Positions 45,101 to 51,400 of a DNA stretch of 64,000 nt are shown piece by piece (position 1 is the first letter of the stretch; each line of letters opens with the position of its first letter). Origin of the DNA: Allolobophora icterica. Lineage: Eukaryota; Annelida; Clitellata; Crassiclitellata; Lumbricidae. Under the pieces are notes generated by a model. That model had not been told where the DNA came from, made no database searches, and saw nothing but the letters and a program-made list of their open reading frames with translations. The position numbers and the translations under genes are program-made. Location of the stretch: positions 30,991,671 through 31,055,670 of the forward strand of contig OY744616.1 in the NCBI GenBank assembly GCA_963556255.1, written 5' to 3'.

Positions 45101-45309
45101 TCTCTTCTTATTAATAACCTACATGACTGCTGAACTTGAAACAACCATATATTTTGCTTTTTGTGCAGATGGCCAATGCAGTTCAAACTCCTGCCAATGT
45201 GTTACCAATGATGTTTAATCCAGCCCAGTTCAACCAAAACTTATCGACTCCATCACAAGGTTCAAACTCTCACTTGAAGTACGGCCAGCGTAGGATCTAT
45301 CCGAAGTAA
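18500..45309 (+). CDS. SEC16: SEC16: COPII coat / ER exit site scaffold protein (24 coding exons)
   Basis: Sec16 proteins organise transitional ER sites and regulate COPII assembly by binding Sec13, Sec23 and Sar1 on the ER membrane. Joining 18500-22367, 23805-23963, 25211-25346, 26183-26278, 27153-27304, 27830-28037, 28719-28857, 29272-29511, 30149-30246, 30730-30814, 31347-31464, 32135-32246, 33380-33539, 34142-34333, 34822-35002, 35719-35925, 36718-36881, 37440-37733, 41025-41168, 42060-42158, 42842-43016, 43588-43719, 44728-44894 and 45169-45309 gives 7,467 nt, 2,488 residues, with every junction GT-AG and in phase. Residues 1-1290 are disordered, with an Arg/Tyr/Gly-rich repeat. About 1471-1925 is the central conserved domain ([53 protein letters not shown]), the ACE1 alpha-solenoid that binds Sec13. 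The C-terminus keeps [14 protein letters not shown] and the short MFNPAQF tail. Vertebrates have SEC16A and SEC16B; length and the C-terminal motif favour the long SEC16A type. The exon 18 donor is weak. Confidence 0.95.
21636..22363 (+). repeat. Coding minisatellite in SEC16 ([11 protein letters not shown] units)
   Basis: About 20 imperfect units of 30-40 nt encode PRSRQGYPE followed by one to four of E/D/Y/P. All units stay in frame; copies at 21705-21990 are the most alike. The translation is rich in Arg, Tyr, Gly and acidic residues, a composition common in low-complexity condensing segments. Confidence 0.92.
22628..23042 (+). mobile_element. hAT-type MITE, family C (CCGAATA-rich), copy 1
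   Basis: 415 bp in SEC16 intron 1. Terminal inverted repeats of 15 bases or more, TAGGGCTGTACCGAA and TTCGGTACAGCCCTA. It is flanked by the exact 8-bp direct repeat GTAATTAT at 22620-22627 and 23043-23050. The interior is full of TATTCGGCCGAATA-type palindromes. No coding capacity. Confidence 0.94.
23069..23345 (+). mobile_element. tRNA-derived SINE, family 1, copy 1
   Basis: The head TAGTGTAGTGGTCATTGTGC and a GATTTCAAATCCTTGCC segment resemble A and B boxes. The body has CTCAGCTATAATGA, GAGAGGACTGGCCACCCGC and GCTAAGAAAATGAAGTTGCT, ending AGGGACTGATCT. Four further copies lie at 39955, 40470 (diverged), 43220 and 44455. Confidence 0.8.
23805..23963 (+). CDS. SEC16: SEC16 exon 2
   Basis: 159 nt, phase 1 to phase 1. 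The acceptor TGTATTTAG and the donor CCAAA|GTTAGT bound a charged Ser/Arg/Tyr-rich segment ([19 protein letters not shown]). The same bases give another open frame from an ATG that is not the phase-compatible one. Confidence 0.85.
25211..25346 (+). CDS. SEC16: SEC16 exon 3
   Basis: 136 nt, phase 1 to 2. Acceptor TTTGTTTCAG. It encodes a Tyr/Gln-rich run ([18 protein letters not shown]) then [19 protein letters not shown]. Donor CCCAG|GTATGT. Confidence 0.88.
25898..26035 (+). repeat. Dispersed repeat, shared with 39062-39232
   Basis: GAGAGTGCAACTGTTTGAAG, then GGATGTCTGACATGTAGC and AGCAGAGGGTGATAAGCAAA, are nearly identical to the second copy in SEC16 intron 18. No terminal inverted repeats were seen. 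Confidence 0.75.
26183..26278 (+). CDS. SEC16: SEC16 exon 4
   Basis: 96 nt, phase 2 to 2. It encodes [20 protein letters not shown] and a Ser-rich tail. Donor GCTGC|GTAAAT. The ATG-initiated frame overlapping it is out of phase and not the gene. Confidence 0.85.
26955..27127 (+). mobile_element. tRNA-derived SINE, family 2, copy 1
   Basis: The head GCCAAATGGTTGTAGTGCTC and GTACGGGTTCGAGCC are A- and B-box-like. The body includes GAGCAAGTCCTT and ATTGATTGATGCTT. It ends CGCTTAATAAATGCATAATA with a short ATA tail. Related copies are at 37165 and 53553. Confidence 0.8.
27153..27304 (+). CDS. SEC16: SEC16 exon 5
   Basis: 152 nt, phase 2 to 1. It encodes [19 protein letters not shown] followed by a [19 protein letters not shown] segment, leading into the central domain. 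The acceptor follows an unbroken T tract; the donor is CACG|GTAACT. Confidence 0.88.
27830..28037 (+). CDS. SEC16: SEC16 exon 6 (start of the conserved region)
   Basis: 208 nt, phase 1 to 2. It encodes [34 protein letters not shown] and the FPGPLIR motif that precedes the Sec16 central domain in animal homologues. The extra upstream ATG frame is intronic. Confidence 0.95.
28719..28857 (+). CDS. SEC16: SEC16 exon 7
   Basis: 139 nt, phase 2 to 0. Acceptor GCTGTTACAG. It encodes [20 protein letters not shown] and [20 protein letters not shown], hallmark central-domain helices. Donor AATGGG|GTGAGT. Confidence 0.96.
28945..28980. repeat. (TAAG)n simple repeat
   Basis: About seven GTAA units followed by ATAAGTAAGTG in SEC16 intron 7. 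A shorter TAAG run occurs at 12585-12600 beside a similar TATTAGC/TATTCTTC context, suggesting a shared dispersed element. Confidence 0.8.
29272..29511 (+). CDS. SEC16: SEC16 exon 8
   Basis: 240 nt, phase 0 to 0. It begins [18 protein letters not shown] and ends [11 protein letters not shown], matching the family's VVGTDIAELLL ... FRELLLYGRKK pattern. Donor AAGAAG|GTAAGC. Confidence 0.96.
30149..30246 (+). CDS. SEC16: SEC16 exon 9
   Basis: 98 nt, phase 0 to 2. It encodes [20 protein letters not shown] and [13 protein letters not shown], the most conserved helix pair of the Sec16 solenoid. It is too short to appear among long reading frames. Confidence 0.96.
30730..30814 (+). CDS. SEC16: SEC16 exon 10
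   Basis: 85 nt, phase 2 to 0. It encodes [20 protein letters not shown] and GRQPAAVT, matching the conserved NDPLQT.YQLMSGR motif. Confidence 0.96.
30990..31318 (+). repeat. 41-bp intronic minisatellite, eight units
   Basis: The unit TTGACCAGTTTAATTTTATT plus ACATATGAATTGTATCTTATG is repeated eight times with only single-base length changes, so the array is young. It lies in SEC16 intron 10, ending about 28 bases before exon 11. Confidence 0.96.
31347..31464 (+). CDS. SEC16: SEC16 exon 11
   Basis: 118 nt, phase 0 to 1. Acceptor TTCTGACAG. It encodes [20 protein letters not shown] and LGDTL, matching the conserved [15 protein letters not shown] long 41-bp repeat array lies just upstream in the intron. 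Confidence 0.96.
32135..32246 (+). CDS. SEC16: SEC16 exon 12
   Basis: 112 nt, phase 1 to 2. It encodes [20 protein letters not shown] and KIVLLGASH, equivalent to the AHFCYLMAQ and LVLIGSNH segments of vertebrate proteins. Confidence 0.95.
32516..32873. mobile_element. Possible hAT-like element with CAGTG ends
   Basis: Starts CAGTGATGCACAACGTCC and ends TCTGTACCACTG. Near the left end are paired GGGCCACATCCGGCCC blocks. The flanks ATTCAAAT and ATATAAGT agree at only five of eight positions, so any target duplication has decayed or the boundaries are wrong. It lies in SEC16 intron 12. Confidence 0.5.
33380..33539 (+). CDS. SEC16: SEC16 exon 13
   Basis: 160 nt, phase 2 to 0. It encodes [20 protein letters not shown] and [19 protein letters not shown], matching AIQRTEAYEYAQSLG ... 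PSFQVFKFIYSCRLAEMG. The acceptor TTTGTCAAAG is pyrimidine-poor at its last bases, but the phase fits. Confidence 0.94.
34142..34333 (+). CDS. SEC16: SEC16 exon 14 (end of the central domain)
   Basis: 192 nt, phase 0 to 0. It encodes [20 protein letters not shown] and later [17 protein letters not shown], then WFQQLHEVV. This corresponds to the C-terminal end of the solenoid. Confidence 0.94.
34612..34680. repeat. 20-bp tandem repeat (CTTGATATTCTTATATATGT)
   Basis: Three to four imperfect units in SEC16 intron 14, with one stray unit at about 34751-34768. Confidence 0.8.
34822..35002 (+). CDS. SEC16: SEC16 exon 15
   Basis: 181 nt, phase 0 to 1. It encodes a Gly/Ser/Thr-rich linker ([20 protein letters not shown] ... 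[14 protein letters not shown]). Donor ATCCAG|GTGAGT. Confidence 0.85.
35480..35635. repeat. (TA)n microsatellite
   Basis: Two TA runs, the longer being about 35554-35634, in SEC16 intron 15. Between them lies GATGATTATACCGATGACTA followed by a donor-like GGTGAGC. Confidence 0.93.
35719..35925 (+). CDS. SEC16: SEC16 exon 16
   Basis: 207 nt, phase 1 to 1. It encodes [20 protein letters not shown] and a Gln/Tyr/Pro-rich stretch ending DSAYQ. Donor TCAAG|GTTGGC. A degenerate copy of its 5' edge lies about 70 bases upstream. Confidence 0.86.
36062..36210. repeat. (GT)n microsatellite with GTGTAGGTGT variants
   Basis: Long GT run in SEC16 intron 16. The right edge is made of TGTGTAGG units. It is followed by TATTTATATAGTGCC, a common end of dispersed short repeats. 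Confidence 0.95.
36718..36881 (+). CDS. SEC16: SEC16 exon 17
   Basis: 164 nt, phase 1 to 0. It encodes [20 protein letters not shown] and a region ending [10 protein letters not shown]. Donor GATTCG|GTAAAA. Confidence 0.85.
37165..37355 (+). mobile_element. tRNA-derived SINE, family 2, copy 2
   Basis: AAAGTGGTTAGAGCGCTTGC and GTACGGGTTTGAGCC are A- and B-box-like. It ends CGCTTAATAAATGCATAATA. It lies 85 bases before SEC16 exon 18. Confidence 0.82.
37440..37733 (+). CDS. SEC16: SEC16 exon 18 (3' boundary uncertain)
   Basis: 294 nt if spliced at ACG|GTCTGA, phase 0 to 0. It encodes Ser-rich sequence ([20 protein letters not shown]) ending [14 protein letters not shown]. Both in-phase donors are weak: this one (G at +5 only) and TTG|GTATCA at 37658. 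Read through, the frame stops at 37737-37739, so a short isoform ending here is possible. Confidence 0.7.
39062..39232 (+). repeat. Dispersed repeat, second copy of the 25898-26035 sequence
   Basis: Same GAGAGTGCAACTGTTTGAAG and ATGTAGCAATAATTG blocks, here with an internal duplication of TTATAGGATGTCTGACA. Confidence 0.75.
39955..40240 (+). mobile_element. tRNA-derived SINE, family 1, copy 2
   Basis: GGCGTGATGATCGAGTATGC and GAGGTTTGAATCCCC are A- and B-box-like. The body closely matches the 23069 copy through GGGACTGCTCTTCTT. Confidence 0.82.
40470..40720 (+). mobile_element. Diverged SINE, family 1
   Basis: GTGAGTTCGATTGCC is B-box-like. Segments CTTGGCTGTAAAATGAGT and GAGAGAACTGCCCCAC correspond to family 1 landmarks with many changes. 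Confidence 0.5.
41025..41168 (+). CDS. SEC16: SEC16 exon 19
   Basis: 144 nt, phase 0 to 0. It encodes [20 protein letters not shown], then an acidic stretch ending SLGKNK. Acceptor TCGTTTATAG; donor ACAAG|GTAAGT. A hAT-type element begins 18 bases after the donor. Confidence 0.85.
41187..41617 (-). mobile_element. hAT-type MITE, family C, copy 2 (inverted)
   Basis: 431 bp in SEC16 intron 19, opposite orientation to copy 1. Same TAGGGCTGTACCGAA ends. It is flanked by the exact 8-bp direct repeat GTTTATGT at 41179-41186 and 41618-41625. It starts only 18 bases after the exon 19 donor. Confidence 0.94.
41868..41972. repeat. 20-bp tandem repeat (ATTTAGATATACATTGTATA)
   Basis: Five units with one to two substitutions each in SEC16 intron 19. 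Confidence 0.88.
42060..42158 (+). CDS. SEC16: SEC16 exon 20
   Basis: 99 nt, phase 0 to 0. It encodes [20 protein letters not shown] and [13 protein letters not shown]. With exon 21 this rebuilds the conserved [12 protein letters not shown] motif of the SEC16A C-terminal region. Confidence 0.95.
42440..42740 (+). pseudogene. Possible 3' end of a CR1/L2-like LINE
   Basis: A plus-strand frame includes [14 protein letters not shown], resembling the SLSSFKSRLK segment near the C-terminus of such reverse transcriptases. It is followed by a tail ending in AATAAATAAATAAT. No other RT motif remains. Confidence 0.3.
42842..43016 (+). CDS. SEC16: SEC16 exon 21
   Basis: 175 nt, phase 0 to 1. It encodes [20 protein letters not shown] and a PPPPPKD stretch, matching IVWDEKKNQWVNL...PPPPP. 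The donor CGAG|GTACTG is weak but phase-compatible. Confidence 0.94.
43220..43400 (+). mobile_element. SINE family 1, 5'-truncated copy
   Basis: Starts within the body at CTCAGCTATAATGAGTA and runs through GCTAAGAAAATGAAGTCGCT to GGGACTGCTCTTC. The polymerase III head is missing. Confidence 0.75.
43588..43719 (+). CDS. SEC16: SEC16 exon 22
   Basis: 132 nt, phase 1 to 1. It encodes [20 protein letters not shown] and [17 protein letters not shown], matching the RARYVDVLN ... P.NLFVP motifs of vertebrate SEC16A. Confidence 0.93.
43850..44090. repeat. (TATG)n-rich microsatellite
   Basis: Imperfect TATG and TATATG repeats in SEC16 intron 22. Tyr/Met/Cys/Ile-rich frames across it are by-products. 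Confidence 0.93.
44455..44685 (+). mobile_element. SINE family 1, copy 4
   Basis: ACTGTTCAAATCCCC is B-box-like. The body matches through GAGAGGACTGGCCACC and ends GAGACTGCTTTCTTC. It lies just upstream of SEC16 exon 23. Confidence 0.75.
44728..44894 (+). CDS. SEC16: SEC16 exon 23
   Basis: 167 nt, phase 1 to 0. It encodes an Ala/Glu/Gln/Pro-rich segment ([20 protein letters not shown]). The acceptor TTTGCAGCAG is a tandem NAGNAG site, so isoforms with one or two alanines are expected. Confidence 0.84.
45169..45309 (+). CDS. SEC16: SEC16 exon 24 (terminal)
   Basis: 141 nt including TAA. It encodes [20 protein letters not shown] and ends [10 protein letters not shown]. This matches the vertebrate FYNPAQ ... 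RIGQRK tail pattern. Confidence 0.92.
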   Translation: MANAVQTPANVLPMMFNPAQFNQNLSTPSQGSNSHLKYGQRRIYPK

Positions 45310-45852
45310 AAGCGATGGAAGAGAGTTGACCTGGGTTCTAAATGTTGGCGTTTTCCATCAAAGTCTTCATCTTAGGGTTATTCGAACTTTTGTTGGGATT
45401 CAAGTGAACTCGTTGAGTTTCAATGTATTTGGCTGTGGCCGTTGACCTGACTGGTGGAGAAAGGCTGATTATTTGAGTAATTTGGATCCAATGTTTTCTT
45501 TGGTTATCCCACAATCGATGTTTTATTTGAGATGTATATGGAGACAATGAAATATTTGGTAAGTTTTTCTGCAGACAAGCTGTTCAAAGAACATCTTGTC
45601 TTGTGATTCGTGTTAAGGATGTACATAGTAGTTTCTTGCACGTTATAATTTGCCGACGATTTGAATATCAATTCATACATGTACATGTTCAATAATACAG
45701 TATGTCTCCTGTTTCTGTGCTACTACTGATAACAGAAATATTTATCTGTATAATTATCATAATTTTACAATTGCTAGTAATTATCTATTATAATTTTTCC
45801 TGTGATTCGTAAGTTTCTAAAAATCTGTATGATTTATGAAAGTAAGGGTACA

Positions 45853-45858
45853 AATAAA
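45853..45858 (+). terminator. Candidate SEC16 polyadenylation signal AATAAA
   Basis: First canonical hexamer after the SEC16 stop codon (about 545 bases downstream). It lies before the next mobile element. Confidence 0.55.
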
Positions 45859-45965
45859 ATTATTACTTGAGTAATTCTGATAATTCACCATGCATTGAAA
45901 GCAGCCACAGCGACATTGATATGGTGTAATAAGAGCCTTCCGTTTTCATATTGCATGGAGTGTAT

Positions 45966-46133
45966 CAGTGGCGTAGCTAGCTTTTCATGGGCCCGGGTGC
46001 AGAGGATTCCGAATGGGCCCCTGTTTGGCCCAGTAAAGCCTGTAGCCTTGCGTTCTTACCAATATTGTGGGCCCCTGGAGGTCGTGGGCCCGGGTGCCTT
46101 GCACCCCCTGCCCATATGATAACTACGCCACTG
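45966..46133. mobile_element. hAT-type MITE with CAGTGGCGTAG ends
   Basis: 168 bp, just past the SEC16 polyadenylation signal. The ends CAGTGGCGTAGCTAGC and ATAACTACGCCACTG are inverted repeats. Flanks GAGTGTAT and GAGTGTAC agree at seven of eight positions, a slightly decayed 8-bp target duplication. Confidence 0.85.
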
Positions 46134-46141
46134 GAGTGTAC

Positions 46142-48281
46142 CATATGTGAAGGCTTTGTATCACTGAATTGTGGAACATTCTCCACTTTCATATTCACCC
46201 CTCTACATCTGGCTGTAATTCTGCTGCTTGGAGAAGCTTTAAGGTAAATTTCCTAATACTCTGTGGATGTCTATGTAAAATATACATACACAACTGTTGG
46301 GAAGCTGACCTGGATGAGGTGGTGACTGCAATTTCGGTCATTGTTTTAGTAAATGATACAGCAGTTGACGAATTTATTGATATAGTGTAGGGTGGAATAA
46401 ATAAGTGTTTGATGTTAGGCTGACACAGGAATTTGCTTGTATGTCAACCCATGCATAATTCAATAACTTATTTGTTGTTGATTACCTTTAAAACCTTTTG
46501 ATCACAATTTAAGTTTGATTGCAAAATTGGCAATGACAGTAAGAATTTCCTGATTGCACAAATTGGAATGTGAATAATTTTTAAACGATTCTTATTTCAA
46601 TCAATTACAGACAACTTCGGTATCAGTGGATTGCGGTAAACTTTGTCAATGTTGTTTGGGTGAAAATCAGAACTATGAGAATAAAAGTCAAGCCAAGTAC
46701 TCAACGTTTTGTTCAGGTGAATCTTGCCAAATTAAGAGTACAATGTAATCATTTTCCTATTCAGTGTCTTACTCAAACATTAACTCTTGTTTAATATATG
46801 TGAATGACCATAATCTGCAACAGATGCAGACTTGATCTCAGAAATGTCCATGATGAAGAACTTGTCTCGATTGTGATGGCTTCAACTGTAGTTTGGTGTT
46901 TGGTATAGTAGGTGAGAAAAATATTTTTTCAGTCTTGGTTGTAGATAATCCCAACCTTGTAGGTACATGTATAATTATACCCTTATTTGCAGGAATATGG
47001 TCAAGGACATAATTATTAGTATTGTTAACACTTTTGTACTAAAAGCGACTGGGAAACCAATGCAGCTCATCGTTGAAGGGTTAAAATGTTTGCAAATGAA
47101 ATTCACTTTATATTTGCCGGTATGCAATTTCGTTTCTTTGACAGGCTAATACCAGTGTTAGATTTACAATATTCAAATTGGCTGCACATTCCTGTCAAGG
47201 AATTACAGAGGAGTTGGCAGAGAACGGAACAACTTTTGTTTACCAAAAATACTGTGAACACAATAACCTCTAATATCACCAAACATGTATTATGCTTGAA
47301 CTGCCAAACTATTGCTTGTTTGTAAAATAAAGCATCAGCCACACTGTTAAGTAATGGCGCACTTGATAGCTGTAAAATGCTCATTTAACACAAAGAAGTC
47401 AAGCGAAACTGTTTTGTTCACTGGTGCATACGCAAAGTAAGTTTGCAAGAGCCAGTCGGCTGGGTCGGTTTCAGTGCCGTGGTTGAAAAGCATGAGTTAT
47501 GTAATTGTACAAACATTACCTAATAACATTAAAAATAAAAAAGCACTAAAATTTCATCTGGCTCAATGACTTCCACTTAATACTGGTCAGCATCCAGCTC
47601 AGCTATATGGCAACATTTTGAACTAAATTTTAGGCAATTTAAAAATGCATGGAACTGTTTACACTGGTAGGATAAAAAATTTCTGTGCTCAGTCAAGTAT
47701 GGCTACATATAATTAGGCAAGAGATAACTAATGAAGATTAAATCGTAAACACTATCAGCAGTGATAGTCTGATGAACACCCAAAGTTTTCCCTGAATTTA
47801 ACCACGCTTAGAATTGAAATGTTTCAAAATTTTAAACTTAAACTAAAGTCTAACTAAGTCTGAACCGAGTAACTCAAGAATAAATAGCAACACAGTTTTT
47901 TTACAAATATTACTTTAATATGTTAAAATCGTTATTTTGGTAAAGCACCTTGATTACATTTTTGAACTTTGCAGCAGTAGTCAAGGTGTGTTGACAAATC
48001 CATTCACTTACTGAACCAAACAATTTAACCAATTTATCATATAATTTAAACATAATGCAAGCAGGCAGTTGAGAAAAAAAAACATAGTTCAAAATCAGAG
48101 GCAAGGTTATGGCACTGTTTCACATCAGAAGGCAAGTAGAAATCAGAAAACCGACATCCCTCCTAGATAGCAGCTGAACAAGAAAAACCAATTTTCCAAG
48201 ACATATGGGATTCAAAAATGTGATACAGCTGTACATAACTGAATAGCATGTACAACAAGAGACATTGTATTGTTGGTAGTA
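46142..48281. other. Intergenic region between convergent SEC16 and RCC1
   Basis: No supportable coding sequence. A short block CTAAAAGCGACTGGGAAACC near 47037 recurs at about 50932 with a few changes, evidence of another dispersed repeat. RCC1's 3' UTR must start at 48407 and run left. Confidence 0.5.
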
Positions 48282-48287
48282 TTTATT
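48282..48287 (-). terminator. Candidate RCC1 polyadenylation signal AATAAA
   Basis: TTTATT on the plus strand, that is AATAAA on the coding strand, about 120 bases beyond the RCC1 stop codon. Confidence 0.5.
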
Positions 48288-48407
48288 GTTCATACATGCA
48301 CATTAATGTCACCCCATGATCAAAATCAGACAATTAAAAACGCCCTGAACATCTTTGTCTCTTGCTCAGCAAGAAGTTCTGGTGAATTTCATCCAACTAC
48401 CCATGAA

Positions 48408-48471
48408 TCAAGAACGATTCTGAGCAAGAAAAATTGTGTGTTGGCCCCCAGCAGACACCATCAATCCACAC
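48408..48471 (-). CDS. RCC1: RCC1 exon 10 (terminal)
   Basis: 64 nt, phase 2 to stop. It encodes [20 protein letters not shown], matching VLSVSSGGQHTVLLV at the vertebrate C-terminus. The propeller needs this strand to close. Acceptor TTATTTCAG; stop TGA at 48408-48410. Confidence 0.93.
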
Positions 48472-51400
48472 CTGAAATAAAAAAATGTAACTATAGCAAA
48501 TCATTTACATAACTTGCGTAAAGTTCCGCTTGGAAGTGCTCTGTACCTAAATGCAAGTTTACAGGAGATGAACACAAGTAACAGTCCGGTTCACAAGCAG
48601 TGAACTATCAAAACCACTCGTCTGGTGTGTTACCAAAAGAGGCCAGGCCTACAGCAAAATGTTTTTAGCTTCACCTAAACAGAATGTGCTTAGAAAAAGC
48701 TCTGCTGACCACACGAACAATGTTTTCTGGTGTCGCCCTACTCGAACATCACACAAAATGCTAAAGAAACTAGATATTATTATCATGATTTCTGTTTAAT
48801 GAAGCCTTAATCACCGTCTCAAACCATTATTGTATATGATCACGTAACAGATCTGACGAATCACAGTTTAACATAGGCTAAAGTACCAGAGCATAGAGTA
48901 ACAACATTCAATGTTGTTATTACTGATGTGAATGTTAACTAATGAAGCATGTACTCCTCTTGGCAGGAGATAAAGCACATAATAACTGAATTGCTTACTT
49001 GTCATCAAGGAGTTTACTGGTGATATGCTTTGGTTCATAGATGTCTTCTTCGTCATCACCCTGTCCAAGCTGCTTGCTGCTCCCCATGCCCCAACCGTAC
49101 ACTTTACCTAAAAGTTAACATCATTTTCTTCCTTAGATCTCAAAATCAGTCATATTCATCTGCCTACTATGCAAATTTCAATCAAAAAGAATTTATATAG
49201 CACTCCTTCAAGGTCTCTACTCTCTATTCATCACACTTCAATTTCTAGTAATTCTTTCAGTGTGGTTAAAAACTTAACTGCCATTGTTGATATAGTACCA
49301 GATTACAATCACCAAATTCTAAAACTATGCATAATAGTAATTTATCATTTAATGACAAATAAATAACAAGTTGAAGATTGATCAAGATGCTTAGAACTCT
49401 AAATCAACTAACAATAAAATTAGTTTTCACCCTGTTCAAAATAAAAAGTGATATGATAATCAACATAATTTATTGTGATTTTTCAGTTATCGTCATAAGA
49501 ACAACAAAAATATCATTACATTGTATTTTCATCACACTTTCTGAAAAGCTGCGTCACATAGCTGGTCAATTTCTTAGAATAGAGTACAATGTATTGTATC
49601 AGCGTTACCTTCATCATCAACCGCAAATGACACCACTGAACCACAATTGACATTTACACATTTCTTGTCTTGCAGGGAAGCAACAAGTGTTGGTGCACTC
49701 TTTTCATCTAGATTTTCCGAACCCAAACCTAGACGGCCATATTCCTTTCGACCAAGCGAGTAGACCAAGCCTGCGATCAATGAACAAATAAACAAGTGTT
49801 GGCTAGTTCTCAAATAACCAAAATTAAGTAGCACATTCAGTTCGTATGACCAATTCTTACAAGCAGCATTTTGCTAATTCTACAGGTAAGATAGTTTTGA
49901 TACATTTTTCTTTTTAAGTTTCAGGTCTTCACAAAGTGACCAAATCAATTTAGATAATATGACCAAATGTGGTATAAGATCCAAGTAACTACTGTTTTGC
50001 ACTCACCATCTTTATCAAGTGCCACGGTATGGTGCTGCCCACTGCTTATCTCTTTCCAATCTTTCGATTTCTCAAAAGTTCTAGATTTTTCAGGCACAAA
50101 TTTGTTCCTCATGTCAGGAAAGCCTAAAAGATATATAAAGAAAATTATGAAAGAAATCAATGTCTTTTGATTGTATAAAAATACTGATTTATGGTACACA
50201 TAGTTAACAAGAGACTGTGTCATTTGGTTTAGTAAATCAAACAATAAATCAAATAAATGTTTAAAGATATTAACTTAATCATCACAGTTTCTGCCAATAA
50301 AGAATTTCAATCAAGAAATACCGAAACAGCCCACAGAAAAAAATTATTCACATTTACAGTCGTGATAAATCTCGTCATTCTTTGCAAAATGATTCTGAAA
50401 ACAAGGTGGTGAATGATTTGCTCTTCAGTCAAAACGTTACAGGTAAAAAACATGAAGTTGATTGACAGTTACATCCAAAACCTATCCAAAAAATCCATAA
50501 ACATAATCACAAAATACCTGCACTTTGTTCACGAAAGATTCACAGTCATAACATACATCTGCACGCTGATAAACATACCACTCTCATATTTTAACCTATT
50601 AGAAAGTGTGATTATGAAAATACGCTTCTGTTACCAAGTTGGTAGTAGTTGTTGAGACCCCAGGCATAGATTTCTCCGTTGTCCTTTGCTTTGGCAAATG
50701 TGACGTACTGACCAGTCCAGATGTCAATGAACTTTTGTTTACGCTTATTGCACTTCACCATGGATGGAACAAGAAGCAGCTCTACAATGACAAAACCAAT
50801 CATCACTAAATACATACGAATGACTGAAATAAAGAAAAAAACTTTTCTCCTACATGCCACCTGTATGAATGAGTTCTGCAAATTAAACAGTAAATCAAAT
50901 ATGTGTTTAACACTTTAACGATGCGAGTGTACTAAAAGCGACCGGGAAACCAAAGCAGCTCGTCTTTTAGAGTGGTAAAGAAATGAACGTAACCATCTTT
51001 GTAATTCACAAAACATATATCCAGATACTTTTCGAAACATACTACATTACAATGTGAATTCTAATATAACAAGTTCAGTTACATGCATCCCAAATTTAAT
51101 TCACCTACAGAAAACAAGACCTCGACAAGACACCTACAGACAACATTTAAAATGTTTCTGGTGTACACATTTCGAACTAGACCACCAACAACGATAAATG
51201 CACTACTGTTATTCAAATATCATCACAAAGAAATGTCCTTGTAACAGCATGGTGTGTTACAGCACCATATAAATTTTCATTATTATTATTTCACGACTAG
51301 ATAGGTTTCAACAAAGCTTCGACCACACAACACTATATAGTTATAAGCACACTACTATATGGAGCAGAGACGTGGCCAATGACGGCGGTGGATATGAGGA

